From Solitalea canadensis DSM 3403 (GTDB taxonomy: Bacteria > Bacteroidota > Bacteroidia > Sphingobacteriales > Sphingobacteriaceae), in contig NC_017770.1 of NCBI RefSeq assembly GCF_000242635.2, forward strand, positions 3,794,669 through 3,858,668: a stretch of 64,000 nt of DNA. Direction: 5' to 3'. This document shows positions 25,940 through 34,837 of this stretch, one piece after another (the first letter of the stretch is position 1; every line of letters begins with the position of its first letter). A program made the translations under genes and the position numbers. The notes under the pieces are model-generated. The model had not been told where the DNA came from and made no database searches. It saw only the letters and a list, made by a program, of their open reading frames with translations.

Positions 25940-26446
25940 ATGTTTTTTGAAGAAAAGCAGCGATTCAATCAATGGTGGATTTGGTTACTCACTTTAAGTG
26001 CCACGATTGTGCCATTTGTGCTCTTTCTAAATGAATGGATAACGAATGAAAGGATTGAGAAAGTCTTATTATTCATTATTGTAGCTGAAATATTGTTCGT
26101 TTTGCTTTTTAAGTTTGCATTAGTTCTTAAAACTCGCGTAGATTCTTCAGGCGTTCATTTTCAGTTTTTTCCTTTCCATTTAAAGTTCAGAACAATACTT
26201 TGGACTGCAATCAGCTCTGCTTATATTAGGAAATACGACCCAATCTCAGAATTTGGCGGCTGGGGAATTAAAGGCACCTGGCCATTTAAAAATGGAAGGG
26301 CCTATAATGTATCCGGTGACGAAGGATTGCAACTGGAATTAACAACAGGAAAGAAGGTATTAATCGGGACGAATAAAACTGCTGAATTAACAGAAGCACT
26401 GAATGCCCTGAAAGTTTATAACAAGATAAATGCGATTAGCATTTGA
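25940..26446 (+). CDS. two-helix membrane protein with PH-like C-terminus, unknown function
   Basis: The 168-residue protein has two membrane helices (about residues 14-32 and 43-62). A soluble beta-rich domain resembling a bacterial PH domain follows. It contains the conserved-looking block SEFGGWGIKGTWPFKNGRAYNVSGDEGLQLEL and ends in strands plus a helix (KKVLIGTNKTAELTEALNAL). It starts 4 nt after the SPFH stop, so it is translated with it and likely works with it at the membrane. I know related GGWGI proteins occur beside SPFH genes, but no biochemical role. Confidence 0.8.
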   Translation: MFFEEKQRFNQWWIWLLTLSATIVPFVLFLNEWITNERIEKVLLFIIVAEILFVLLFKFALVLKTRVDSSGVHFQFFPFHLKFRTILWTAISSAYIRKYDPISEFGGWGIKGTWPFKNGRAYNVSGDEGLQLELTTGKKVLIGTNKTAELTEALNALKVYNKINAISI

Positions 26447-26462
26447 AAGATACATATAGAGT

Positions 26463-26645
26463 ATGTCGGCAAAAAAAGCATTTGTATTGCGATTAGATCC
26501 GGAAATGTTAAAAGAACTGGAACGTTGGGCTGCTTCAGAGTTTCGAAGTATCAATGGCCAAGTTGAATATATCCTATTTGAAGCGCTTAAGAAACGAGAT
26601 AAAAATTTTAAGCTGAAAAGCGGAGAAGGGGAAAAAGACGAATAA
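26463..26645 (+). CDS. Arc-type ribbon-helix-helix DNA-binding protein
   Basis: The 60-residue protein has the RHH pattern: a short basic strand (KKAFVLRLD) followed by helix PEMLKELERWAASEF, a turn with S-I-N-G-Q and helix VEYILFEALKKRD, then a charged tail. Dimers would insert the strand into the DNA major groove. It is the third gene of the SPFH operon (16 nt after the previous stop) and is the natural candidate to bind the phased ATATCA array at 25043-25070. No toxin gene is linked, so an antitoxin role is not supported. Confidence 0.85.
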   Translation: MSAKKAFVLRLDPEMLKELERWAASEFRSINGQVEYILFEALKKRDKNFKLKSGEGEKDE

Positions 26646-26648
26646 AGG

Positions 26649-26681
26649 AAGGGTTGCTAGCAAGCAACCCTTTCTTTATTT
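26649..26681. terminator. terminator after the SPFH-PH-RHH operon
   Basis: Arms aagggttgct (26649-26658) and agcaaccctt (26663-26672) are followed by TCTTTATTT. It lies between convergent genes and is preceded on the minus-strand side by the lutB-like stop at 26689, so it may serve both. Confidence 0.8.
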
Positions 26682-26688
26682 ACTATGT

Positions 26689-28077
26689 TTAAGCATTATC
26701 ATTCTTATGTAATTCTCGCCATTGTTCATTAAATGACTTTGGAGCCATAGCAGGAAGTTCTCTGCGTTTCCCCCACGTTTTAGCAGCAAATTTTTTCAAG
26801 AAGAAAGCTTTCCATTTACCACCCAACATATTCATGAAATTTCGTTTAAGCATTCCTTTCTTCCAGAAATACCAAGTCCACATTTCAGCCTTTGTCGCCA
26901 GATTCTCATTCACCGCATCTCTTCTGTTCAATAATAGCATTTTATGAATATCAATATGAACAGGACACACCTCTGAGCATTTACCACACAAGCTCGATGC
27001 ATAACTTAAATGTTTAAATTCCTGCATTCCACTTAAGTGCGGAGTAATTATCGAACCTATTGGGCCACTATAAGTAGTTTCATAAGTATGACCACCGATA
27101 TTTTTATAAACCGGACAGCCATTTAAACATGCCCCGCAACGAATACAGTATAAACCTTGTCTCTGTTCTTTCTGTGCCAATAAATTTGTCCGGCCATTAT
27201 CAAGCAATACCACATACATTTCTTCCGGACCATCCATTTCTTCGGCTTGCTTAGGACCGCTAATTATTGAATTATAAACTGTTAAATTTTGTCCAGTTCC
27301 ATGGGTTGCCAAGAGCGGCCAGAAAAGATCAAGATCATAAATACTTGGAATTATCTTTTCAATACCAACAATGGCAATATGAACTTTAGGAAAGGTTGTT
27401 GACAAACGAGCATTTCCTTCATTCTCTGTTAAGCAAATACTTCCGGTATCGGCCAAAAGGAAATTCCCTCCTGTTATCCCAATATCAGCAGTTACATATT
27501 TATTTCTAAGCAGCTCACGGGCCTTTTGAGTCAATTGCTCAGGAGTTGAATCTATCGGAGTACCAAATTTTTCATGAAACAGCTTTGCAATATCTTCCTT
27601 TGATAAGTGCATTGCAGGTGTAACAATATGATAAGGTTTTTGACCTAACAATTGAACAATATATTCACCCAAATCAGTTTCAAGCGCTTCAATTCCATGA
27701 TGTTCCAGAAATTCATTTAATTCAATTTCCTCTGTAGTCATTGATTTTGACTTCACCATGGTTTTGGCATTATACTTTTCGAAAATGCCCAGCACTTCTT
27801 TCCTGGCTTCTTCCGCATCGTTAGCCCAAATTACTTTCCCCCCTCTACGGGTAAAGTTAGCTTCAAATTCAACCAGGTATTTTTCGAGATTTTCTATTGT
27901 GCGCCATTTGGCGATATTGGCTTTCTTACGGGAATTCTCAAGATCAAAAAAGCGAGATACACCACGCGAAACGGCGGCATCATATTTTCCAATGTTAAAA
28001 TTGATCTTACGTCGGTGTTCAAGATCAAAAGCCTTGATTTCGGCTTCAGAGAGGAACTGATCAGAATATTGACTCAT
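26689..28077 (-). CDS. lutB: LutB-like iron-sulfur protein (LUD domain plus two 4Fe-4S motifs)
   Basis: Starting at ATG 28077 gives 462 residues; the longer frame to 28140 adds an untypical hydrophobic leader. The LUD domain occupies about residues 60-290 (KTMVKSKSMTTEEIELN, DIGITGGNFLLADTGSICLTENEGNARL). It is followed by a ferredoxin-like pair CIRCGACLNGCPVY and CGKCSEVCPVHIDIHKMLL, then a C-terminal helical region. In LutABC the protein takes part in oxidation of L-lactate to pyruvate at the membrane. LutA and LutC genes are not next to it here: a terminator lies on one side and a peptidase gene on the other. Confidence 0.93.
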   Translation of the reverse strand: MSQYSDQFLSEAEIKAFDLEHRRKINFNIGKYDAAVSRGVSRFFDLENSRKKANIAKWRTIENLEKYLVEFEANFTRRGGKVIWANDAEEARKEVLGIFEKYNAKTMVKSKSMTTEEIELNEFLEHHGIEALETDLGEYIVQLLGQKPYHIVTPAMHLSKEDIAKLFHEKFGTPIDSTPEQLTQKARELLRNKYVTADIGITGGNFLLADTGSICLTENEGNARLSTTFPKVHIAIVGIEKIIPSIYDLDLFWPLLATHGTGQNLTVYNSIISGPKQAEEMDGPEEMYVVLLDNGRTNLLAQKEQRQGLYCIRCGACLNGCPVYKNIGGHTYETTYSGPIGSIITPHLSGMQEFKHLSYASSLCGKCSEVCPVHIDIHKMLLLNRRDAVNENLATKAEMWTWYFWKKGMLKRNFMNMLGGKWKAFFLKKFAAKTWGKRRELPAMAPKSFNEQWRELHKNDNA

Positions 28078-28239
28078 GCAATCAAAAATAAATAAAATGC
28101 TTAATACTTGTTGGATATAAAACAAGCATTTTATGAACAAAAGTTAGTTTCTCTAAGCTTTCATCCTTAAACAAAGTTGTCTACCATTTGATATTATATA
28201 GGTAGTAAATAGAAGACCGGGTATAGCATCGTAATAACA

Positions 28240-28261
28240 AAGGCTGCATTATTGCAGCCTT
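28240..28261 (-). terminator. hairpin after the M28 peptidase gene
   Basis: Arms aaggctgca (28240-28248) and tgcagcctt (28253-28261) with a 4-nt loop. On the minus strand it is followed by TGTTATTA, a weak U-tract. Confidence 0.6.
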
Positions 28262-28268
28262 CTAATTT

Positions 28269-29843
28269 TTATCTATTTGCAGGAAAATCATTTTTAACGT
28301 CAACCACTGGACGCTTATCTCTATTTGCCAAATCCCAGGCTGTGTTAAATACCAATTGTGCACGTTTTGCCATTAGCTCAAAATGGATTTTCTCCACTTT
28401 ATCACCCGGTTGGTGGTAGTCTGCATGTACACCATTAAAGTAGAAAACAACCGGAATACCGTGCTTGGCAAAGTTGTAATGATCGGAACGATAATAAAAA
28501 CGGTTCGGGTCTTTCGGATCATTGTATTTATAATCCAGTTTTAAATTAACACTATTTTTATTGGCTTCTTCACTGATTTTATGCAAATCTGTACTTAATT
28601 TATCAGAGCCTATTAAGTAAACATAGTTTGTGTCTGTTAAATGGGCGTCGTCAATACGACCCACCATATCGATATTTAAATCGGCGATCGTGTTATTAAA
28701 TGCAAAAACAGGATGGTCTGAATACCATTGCGACCCTAATAACCCCTTTTCTTCACCTGTAAAAGTCATAAATAAAATACTGCGCCGAGGCCCTTTTCCG
28801 GCTTTCTGAGCGGTGGTGAATGCCTGAGCCATCGCAAGCACTGAAGTTGTACCAGAACCATCATCATCCGCACCATTATTAATTTTACCATTAATAATAC
28901 CGATATGATCGTAATGAGAAGATATCACTAATACTTCCTCTTTAAGATCTGTTCCGGGCAAAAAGCCCAGTACATTCATCGCTTTAACAGGGGCCTCTTT
29001 AGTTTGAAATTTTACGGCAAATGGCTGCTTTACAACTGCAGATTGTGGTTTCGCAGTATTCTGCATTTTCGCCACCAACTGAGCTATGTTTTTTCCTGTA
29101 GGTTTTAGTAATTCTGTGGCCAATTCTTCCGAAATATATACCACAGGTGCTGTTGGATTTTCTTCTTGTTTTTCAGGAAACTCAATGCTTTTTGCTCTCA
29201 ACTGTGTCGCATAGCCGGCCATTGAAGTTCTTAGGTTTGGATAAACGGCAAGAATAAGTTTGGGATGTTTAAGCTGTAACTCCCGAAATTTCTTACGAGT
29301 ATCTAACGTGTAATCAGAGTAGTTTTCCTGCCCAGTGATCATACTCTTTCCGCTTTTATCAAAAGGCTCACCACTAATGATCATTACTGCTTTGCCTTTC
29401 ACCTCAATGTTGGCAAAATCATTCCAGTTTCCGGCTCCTATTCCATAACCAGCAAACACCCATTGACTTTCCTTTGCGTCAATAGATGCAGGTAAATTCC
29501 TTCCTACTAATAAAAAGTCTTCAGCAAATTTAAAATCAGTACTGTTAACTGTAATTGTTGCATCACCAATTGAACGTTCAATTAGAGGCACAGTTTGAAA
29601 ATAAGAACCATTTACAGGAGCCTGCAGTCCAAGTTGTTTAAAATGAGCCTGAATATAGTCAGCCGCTAGTAAAGATCCCTTTTGTCCTGTTTCCCTACCT
29701 TCAAACGCATCAGAAGCTAAAACAGATAGATGTTTTTTCAGATACGATGCGTTAATTTCTCCAGCAAATGTCTCAGCACTTTGCGCTAAGCTGCTTTCTG
29801 TCATTGCCAGTACTAACAGAAAAGGAACAATTACATTCTTCAT
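28269..29843 (-). CDS. M28 family zinc metallopeptidase with PA domain, secreted
   Basis: The 524-residue protein starts with a signal peptide (MKNVIVPFLLVLAMTESSLAQS). A protease-associated (PA) insert occupies about residues 95-260. The M28 zinc ligands are visible: His and Asp in SSHYDHIGIINGKINNGADDDG, the Glu pair in FTGEEKGLLGSQ, Asp in LNIDMVGR, and the last His in HADYHQPGDK. It would be a secreted aminopeptidase feeding peptide use. It is transcribed towards the LutB-like gene, with a hairpin between them. Confidence 0.95.
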   Translation of the reverse strand: MKNVIVPFLLVLAMTESSLAQSAETFAGEINASYLKKHLSVLASDAFEGRETGQKGSLLAADYIQAHFKQLGLQAPVNGSYFQTVPLIERSIGDATITVNSTDFKFAEDFLLVGRNLPASIDAKESQWVFAGYGIGAGNWNDFANIEVKGKAVMIISGEPFDKSGKSMITGQENYSDYTLDTRKKFRELQLKHPKLILAVYPNLRTSMAGYATQLRAKSIEFPEKQEENPTAPVVYISEELATELLKPTGKNIAQLVAKMQNTAKPQSAVVKQPFAVKFQTKEAPVKAMNVLGFLPGTDLKEEVLVISSHYDHIGIINGKINNGADDDGSGTTSVLAMAQAFTTAQKAGKGPRRSILFMTFTGEEKGLLGSQWYSDHPVFAFNNTIADLNIDMVGRIDDAHLTDTNYVYLIGSDKLSTDLHKISEEANKNSVNLKLDYKYNDPKDPNRFYYRSDHYNFAKHGIPVVFYFNGVHADYHQPGDKVEKIHFELMAKRAQLVFNTAWDLANRDKRPVVDVKNDFPANR

Positions 29844-29921
29844 TGGATTAAATTGAGAGCTAAATGTAGCAAAATGTTGGTTGAAGCAGCAGCGTTATAC
29901 GTGACAATTTTGTAGCAATAA

Positions 29922-29955
29922 AAAAAGGATTATGTATATGTACATAATCCTTTTT
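29922..29955 (-). terminator. rho-independent terminator after rpiB
   Basis: A perfect 15-bp stem (29922-29936 with 29941-29955) and a 4-nt loop. On the minus strand it ends in a seven-T run, 22 nt past the rpiB stop. Confidence 0.9.
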
Positions 29956-29977
29956 CTGTTTACTCGAACTATTATCG

Positions 29978-30409
29978 TTATACGCAATCAATTTTATTTA
30001 CGCGATTGGCATGACGACCACCTTCAAAAGGAGCGGTAATAAATCGTTGGGTAATTTCTTTTGCATCTTCCAATGAAACAAAACGAGCAGGAATACATAC
30101 AATATTTGCATTGTTATGACCTCTTGCTAACTCTGCTAACTCCGGCAACCAACAAATCGCCGCACGAATACCAGCATGTTTGTTTGCCGTAATTGCAACA
30201 CCATTAGCGCTTCCACAAATCAACACACCTAAGTCATATTCATTGGCTAATACTGATTCAGCCACAGGGTGCACATAATCAGGATAATCAACTGAGTCGG
30301 TTGAATACGGACCAAAATCCTTTGTTTCAATACCTTGAGCCTCTAAAACTTCAATTAAAGCTTTTTTGTACTCAAAACCGGCGTGATCGCCTCCTAATGC
30401 TATTTTCAT
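29978..30409 (-). CDS. rpiB: ribose 5-phosphate isomerase B
   Basis: Starting at ATG 30409 gives 143 residues, the normal RpiB length, and the family N-terminus MKIALGGDHAGFEYKKAL. The frame to 30445 adds 12 unlikely residues. The active-site segments LGVLICGSANGVAITANKHAGIRAA (catalytic Cys and anion hole) and RGHNNANIVCIPARF are present. It interconverts ribose 5-phosphate and ribulose 5-phosphate in the pentose phosphate pathway. It follows tatC with a 53-nt gap and is probably in the same transcript. Confidence 0.96.
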   Translation of the reverse strand: MKIALGGDHAGFEYKKALIEVLEAQGIETKDFGPYSTDSVDYPDYVHPVAESVLANEYDLGVLICGSANGVAITANKHAGIRAAICWLPELAELARGHNNANIVCIPARFVSLEDAKEITQRFITAPFEGGRHANRVNKIDCV

Positions 30410-30462
30410 TTTATTATTATTTACACGTTCAACACAAGTCAGCAAACTATTTTTGCTCCGAC

Positions 30463-31347
30463 TTACGAATTATAAAATTCGGCTTCTTTCTTAGCTTTAT
30501 TACGTGCTACCGCTGCCGACACAAAAATACTGATTTCAAACAAAAGAAACAGTGGTATTGCAACGATGGTTTGCGTCATCATATCTGGACTAGGCGTGAT
30601 AAATGCCGAAACCAATAATATTAATACAATCGCAAATCTACGGTTACTACGCAACAGCTTAGGTGTAACAATACCCATCTTTGAAAGGAAATAGATAATG
30701 ATTGGCAATTCAAAGGTAAGTCCACAGCCTAATGATAATGTTCCAACGGTAGATAAATAGGAATCCAGAGAAACCTGATTCAGGATCTCTGCACTTACTG
30801 TATATGAACCCAGAAAGTTAATTGTAAGTGGGACAATTATGAAATACCCGAATAACACACCAATTCCAAACAACACAGATGTAAAGAAGATCAAACCGTT
30901 TGCATACTGACGCTCCTTAATTTCCAGGGCTGGTTTAATAAACCTCCAAAGCTCCCAAATAAAATATGGAAAGGCTAGTGCAATACCCACCAGAAAAGAG
31001 GATGTTAAGTGAATCATGAACTGACCGGCTAATTCGGTATTCATAATCACAAAATTGATCTTATCCACACAAAAATCTGCAATATTATATTTTGCAGCTA
31101 TCTGGCACATCATACGATAGGTCCAAAAGTCTGGATTTTTAGGCCCTAAAATAATCTGATCAAAGATGATTTCTTTATAGCTAAAAGCAAGACCAGTAAA
31201 AATTGCAATGGCAATAACGGAACGAATCAAATGCCATCTTAGCTCTTCCAGATGATCGAAGAATGACATCTCTGATTCAATGGTATGCTTATCTTTTAAT
31301 ACGTATTTGGTTATTAGATTACTTCTACGGCTATTATTATCAGACAT
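30463..31347 (-). CDS. tatC: Sec-independent protein translocase TatC
   Basis: The 294-residue protein has the six-helix TatC fold. The signature N-terminus MSFFDHLEELRWHLIRS binds the twin-arginine signal. FPYFIWELWRFIKPALEIKER is the conserved second block. A cytoplasmic extension of about 25 residues precedes the core. It is the receptor subunit of the Tat export system in the inner membrane. No tatA/B gene is adjacent. A TATTTTTG box lies 18 nt upstream. Confidence 0.97.
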   Translation of the reverse strand: MSDNNSRRSNLITKYVLKDKHTIESEMSFFDHLEELRWHLIRSVIAIAIFTGLAFSYKEIIFDQIILGPKNPDFWTYRMMCQIAAKYNIADFCVDKINFVIMNTELAGQFMIHLTSSFLVGIALAFPYFIWELWRFIKPALEIKERQYANGLIFFTSVLFGIGVLFGYFIIVPLTINFLGSYTVSAEILNQVSLDSYLSTVGTLSLGCGLTFELPIIIYFLSKMGIVTPKLLRSNRRFAIVLILLVSAFITPSPDMMTQTIVAIPLFLLFEISIFVSAAVARNKAKKEAEFYNS

Positions 31348-31364
31348 GTGCGTTAAATGAGTTG

Positions 31365-31372
31365 CAAAAATA
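31365..31372 (-). promoter_or_regulatory. -7 box for tatC-rpiB
   Basis: TATTTTTG on the minus strand fits TAnnTTTG and ends 18 nt before the tatC ATG. No clear -33 element is present. Confidence 0.4.
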
Positions 31373-31590
31373 CTTAAATGAATGAATATTGAATGAAGTT
31401 ATTTAACTCAAGTTGTCCGTTCAATAAGATCCCCTATCTGGACAATAGATCGGTAACAATATCTTGTTTACATTATGCCTATAATCCTGTTAAGGCCTTA
31501 ACAATTTGCTAAGGTTTTGCACTTGACTGCACAAAGCTACTTTTATAATCTCTGCACACTTTTACTCCATGGAGTATTCATTCAAAAACA

Positions 31591-31624
31591 AAAAACGCAT
31601 GATTTATGACGATCATGCGTTTTT
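31591..31624 (-). terminator. rho-independent terminator after accC
   Basis: Arms aaaaacgcatgat (31591-31603) and atcatgcgttttt (31612-31624). On the minus strand it runs into TTTTTTGTTTTTG. It ends the acyl-lipid operon 25 nt past the accC stop. Confidence 0.9.
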
Positions 31625-31649
31625 GTGTATTACAGAAACATTACTGTTT

Positions 31650-32990
31650 CTATTTTTCCATATCAAAAGTCTCCATAAACTTAGTGGTAAAGTTACCAGC
31701 TCTGAAGTTAGGGTCTTTCATTAATTTCAAATGGAAAGGAATTGTCGTTTTAATACCTTCAATTACAAATTCACTTAATGCACGCTCCATTGTACAAATA
31801 GCTTCCTCGCGGGTTTGTGCTACAGTAATCAGTTTAGCGATCATTGAATCATAATTAGGAGGGATCACATAACCTGCATATACGTGTGTATCTACACGAA
31901 CACCATGACCACCCGGAGAGTGGAAATTAGTGATCCTACCTGGTGAAGGACGGAAGCCATTCATTGGATCTTCAGCATTGATACGGCATTCGATTGCGCA
32001 CATATCAGGGAAATATGAACGACCAGAGATCGGAACACCTCCGGCAACTTTGATTTGTTCTTTGATCAAATCGTAGTTAATAACTTCTTCCGTAACTGGA
32101 TGCTCTACCTGGATACGAGTGTTCATTTCCATGAAGTAGAAGTTGCGGTGTTTATCAACTAAGAATTCAATTGTTCCTGCACCTTCATAATTAACAGCAG
32201 AAGCTCCGGCAATTGCTGCCTCTCCCATTTTCTGACGAAGTTCTTCAGTCATAAATGGTGAAGGAGATTCTTCTACTAATTTTTGGTGACGACGCTGGAT
32301 TGAACAATCGCGCTCAGAAAGGTGACATACTTTTCCATATTGGTCACCAACAATTTGAATCTCAATGTGACGAGGATCTTCAACGAATTTCTCCAAATAG
32401 ATACCATCATTACCAAATGCAGCACCTGCTTCCTGACGAGCTGAATCCCAAGCTGGTTCAAAATCTTCGTCTTTCCACACAATACGCATTCCACGGCCAC
32501 CACCACCGGCAGTAGCTTTCAGAATTACCGGATAACCGATTTCATTGGCAACTTTAATACCTTCTTTTACATCACTTAATAAACCATCTGATCCCGGAAT
32601 AGTGGGTACACCGGCATTTTTCATGGTTTCTTTAGCAGATGCTTTATCTCCCATTGCATTGATCATCTCAGGAGAAGCACCAATAAATTTGATACCATTT
32701 TCTCGGCAAATTGATGAAAACTTAGCATTTTCAGACAAAAAGCCGTAACCTGGGTGAATTGCATCTGCATTTGTAATTTCTGCAGCCGCAATGATATTAG
32801 GAATATTTAAATAAGAATCTTTACTTGGAGCTGGCCCTATACAAACTGCTTCATCAGCAAAACGTACATGCAAGCTTTCACGATCTGCTGTTGAATAAAC
32901 AGCAACCGTTTTTATGCCCATCTCTTTACACGTACGAATAATTCGTAACGCGATTTCTCCACGATTGGCAATAAGTATTTTTTTAAACAT
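31650..32990 (-). CDS. accC: acetyl-CoA carboxylase, biotin carboxylase subunit
   Basis: The 446-residue protein begins [20 protein letters not shown], as biotin carboxylases do. It has the ATP-grasp glycine loop [14 protein letters not shown], the [23 protein letters not shown] block, the catalytic [19 protein letters not shown], and a C-terminal biotin carboxylase domain ([18 protein letters not shown]). It carboxylates biotin on AccB with ATP and bicarbonate, the first step of fatty acid synthesis. It is the last gene of the cluster, 95 nt after accB with periodic hairpin site D between them. Confidence 0.97.
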   Translation of the reverse strand: MFKKILIANRGEIALRIIRTCKEMGIKTVAVYSTADRESLHVRFADEAVCIGPAPSKDSYLNIPNIIAAAEITNADAIHPGYGFLSENAKFSSICRENGIKFIGASPEMINAMGDKASAKETMKNAGVPTIPGSDGLLSDVKEGIKVANEIGYPVILKATAGGGGRGMRIVWKDEDFEPAWDSARQEAGAAFGNDGIYLEKFVEDPRHIEIQIVGDQYGKVCHLSERDCSIQRRHQKLVEESPSPFMTEELRQKMGEAAIAGASAVNYEGAGTIEFLVDKHRNFYFMEMNTRIQVEHPVTEEVINYDLIKEQIKVAGGVPISGRSYFPDMCAIECRINAEDPMNGFRPSPGRITNFHSPGGHGVRVDTHVYAGYVIPPNYDSMIAKLITVAQTREEAICTMERALSEFVIEGIKTTIPFHLKLMKDPNFRAGNFTTKFMETFDMEK

Positions 32991-33000
32991 GAAATTAAAA

Positions 33001-33080
33001 TTGGTGAATTGGTGAATTTGTGAATTTGCGAATCTAAAAACTCAATATTTCCAAATCTTCAAATACTCAAACCCGCAAAT
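33001..33080. repeat. octamer-periodic intergenic hairpin, site D
   Basis: Left units are ttggtgaa, ttggtgaa, tttgtgaa, tttgcgaa (33001-33032). Right units are caaatctt, caaatact, caaacccg, caaat (33052-33080). The 8-nt step is exact in both arms. It occupies the gap between accB and accC, which should be co-transcribed, so it is not an obvious terminator. It could modulate relative AccB/AccC expression. Confidence 0.7.
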
Positions 33081-33085
33081 AAAAA

Positions 33086-33583
33086 TTACATTGGCTCAAC
33101 CAAGAATAATGGTTGATCGTATTCTACCGGACTAGCATTTTCTACTAATACTTTAACAATACGTCCAGAGATTTCGGATTCAATTTCGTTGAACAATTTC
33201 ATTGCTTCAATAATGCAAAGAACTTGTCCCGGACGAATTTCATCACCAACATTTACAAATGAAGGTTTTTCAGGGCTAGCCTGGCGATAGAAAGTACCAA
33301 TCATTGGAGATTTGATGGTAATAAGATTTGCATCGCTAGGTGCTTCTGCCGAAGCAGCAGGCGTTGTTGCTGGTGCAGGTGCTGTTGCTACCGGAGCTGC
33401 TGCTTGAGCAGGAATAGCTGCAACAGGAGCCGCTACAGGAACAGTAGCTTGAACTACAGTTTGAACTGCTTGCTGTGAAGTAGTTTTTATAGTTATTTTA
33501 AAATCTTTTCGTTCAATCGAAACTTCATTTACGCCTGACTTAGAGACGAATTTGATCAGTTCCTGAATTTCTTTGATTTCCAT
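33086..33583 (-). CDS. accB: acetyl-CoA carboxylase biotin carboxyl carrier protein
   Basis: The 165-residue protein has an N-terminal helix ([24 protein letters not shown]), then a flexible Ala/Pro-rich linker (about residues 40-82). The C-terminal biotinyl domain ends with the lysine-containing motif [12 protein letters not shown]. The target Lys is biotinylated and shuttles CO2 between AccC and the carboxyltransferase. It lies between fabH and accC in the conserved order. Confidence 0.97.
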   Translation of the reverse strand: MEIKEIQELIKFVSKSGVNEVSIERKDFKITIKTTSQQAVQTVVQATVPVAAPVAAIPAQAAAPVATAPAPATTPAASAEAPSDANLITIKSPMIGTFYRQASPEKPSFVNVGDEIRPGQVLCIIEAMKLFNEIESEISGRIVKVLVENASPVEYDQPLFLVEPM

Positions 33584-33704
33584 TAGTTTGCTAGTTTGTT
33601 TTAAGTTGTTTGTAAAGTAACCTTTTCAAGTGTAAGTTAATGATTTGTCATTCAATAACCTACATATTGTATTTAAACCGGATTGCTCCGAATAAATTGC
33701 TTTA

Positions 33705-34688
33705 TTAGTAGGCCCACTTGAGGTAAACAGCACCCCATGTAAAACCACCGCCAAACGCGGCAAGAATAAGATTATCGCCTTTTTTAAGCCTATCTTCCCA
33801 CTCCCATAAACATAACGGAATTGTGCCATTGGTGGTATTTCCGTAACGCTCAATGTTAACCATTACTTTTTCAGCAGGCATGCCGCAACGATCAGCTGTT
33901 GCATCAATAATACGTTTGTTTGCCTGATGAGGTACTAACCAAGCTATATCATCAGCTGTTAAGTTATTACGTTCCATAACTTCAGCTGCTGTTTCAGCCA
34001 TATTGGTCACAGCAAACTTGAATACTGTTTTTCCCTCTTGATACACATAATGCTCACGGTTTTCAACCGTTTCTCTTGATGCAGGTTTTGCAGAACCTCC
34101 TGCTTTCATTACCAGGAACTGGCGACCGGCACCATCACTTCTCAGAATGGCGTCCTGGAATCCTAAGCCTTCGTTGTTTGGCTCAAGCAATACCGCACCA
34201 CCACCATCACCAAAAATAATACAAGTAGCACGGTCCTGATAATCGATAATAGACGACATTTTGTCGATACCAATTACCACCACTTTCTTGTACATTCCGG
34301 TTTGAATGAACTGAGCACCTGTAGTTAAACCATAGATAAAACCAGAACAAGCAGCGCTAAGGTCGTAACCCCAGGCATTCTTAGCTCCTATTTTATCACA
34401 GATAACATTAGCTGTAGCAGGAAATACGTAATCGGGAGTAGCAGTTGTGCAAATTACAAGGTCGATTTCTTCAGGGCTGATACCGCGTTTAGCAAGTAAT
34501 CCTTCCATGATTTTAACACCCATATCAGATGTTGCGCCCTCTTTTTGTATTCTTCTTTCTTTGATACCTGTGCGTGAAAGAATCCACTCATCATTAGTAT
34601 CAACCATTTTTTCCAGGTCTTGGTTAGTCAGTTTGTCTTCCGGAGCATAACCAAAAACCGAAGTTATTGCAGCACTAATTTGTGACAT
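33705..34688 (-). CDS. fabH: 3-oxoacyl-ACP synthase III
   Basis: The 327-residue protein has the KAS III catalytic triad: Cys114 ([14 protein letters not shown]), His in [11 protein letters not shown], and Asn in [29 protein letters not shown] near the N-terminus is also typical. It condenses a starter acyl-CoA with malonyl-ACP to begin fatty acid synthesis; Bacteroidota versions often favour branched starters. It follows plsX after a terminator-like hairpin. Confidence 0.97.
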   Translation of the reverse strand: MSQISAAITSVFGYAPEDKLTNQDLEKMVDTNDEWILSRTGIKERRIQKEGATSDMGVKIMEGLLAKRGISPEEIDLVICTTATPDYVFPATANVICDKIGAKNAWGYDLSAACSGFIYGLTTGAQFIQTGMYKKVVVIGIDKMSSIIDYQDRATCIIFGDGGGAVLLEPNNEGLGFQDAILRSDGAGRQFLVMKAGGSAKPASRETVENREHYVYQEGKTVFKFAVTNMAETAAEVMERNNLTADDIAWLVPHQANKRIIDATADRCGMPAEKVMVNIERYGNTTNGTIPLCLWEWEDRLKKGDNLILAAFGGGFTWGAVYLKWAY

Positions 34689-34775
34689 AGTTTCGAAAAT
34701 AATAATCGCAATTTCTTTAAAGAGCGCGGCAATAATAGGAAATTATTATGAAAATCTTGAGATTTTCACGAAAAG

Positions 34776-34825
34776 AGAAACCCAACATCCTGATTATTTG
34801 GTAGAAATCAAGCTGTTGGGTCTCT
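34776..34825 (-). terminator. hairpin between plsX and fabH
   Basis: On the minus strand AGAGACCCAACA pairs with TGTTGGGTTTCTCT (one bulged T) and is followed by TTTT. It could terminate part of the transcript after plsX or set fabH level. A second small hairpin (gaaaatc/gattttc, 34750-34767) follows. Confidence 0.6.
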
Positions 34826-34837
34826 GTAAATAATTTC

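Larger units (their letters stand above)
31348..31649. other. 302-nt gene-free stretch between tatC and accC
   Basis: It contains the tatC promoter box near one end and the accC terminator (31591-31624) at the other. Between them lies a perfect 14-bp palindrome GTTAAGGCCTTAAC (31489-31502). No open frame with coding character and no tRNA fold was seen. Confidence 0.6.
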
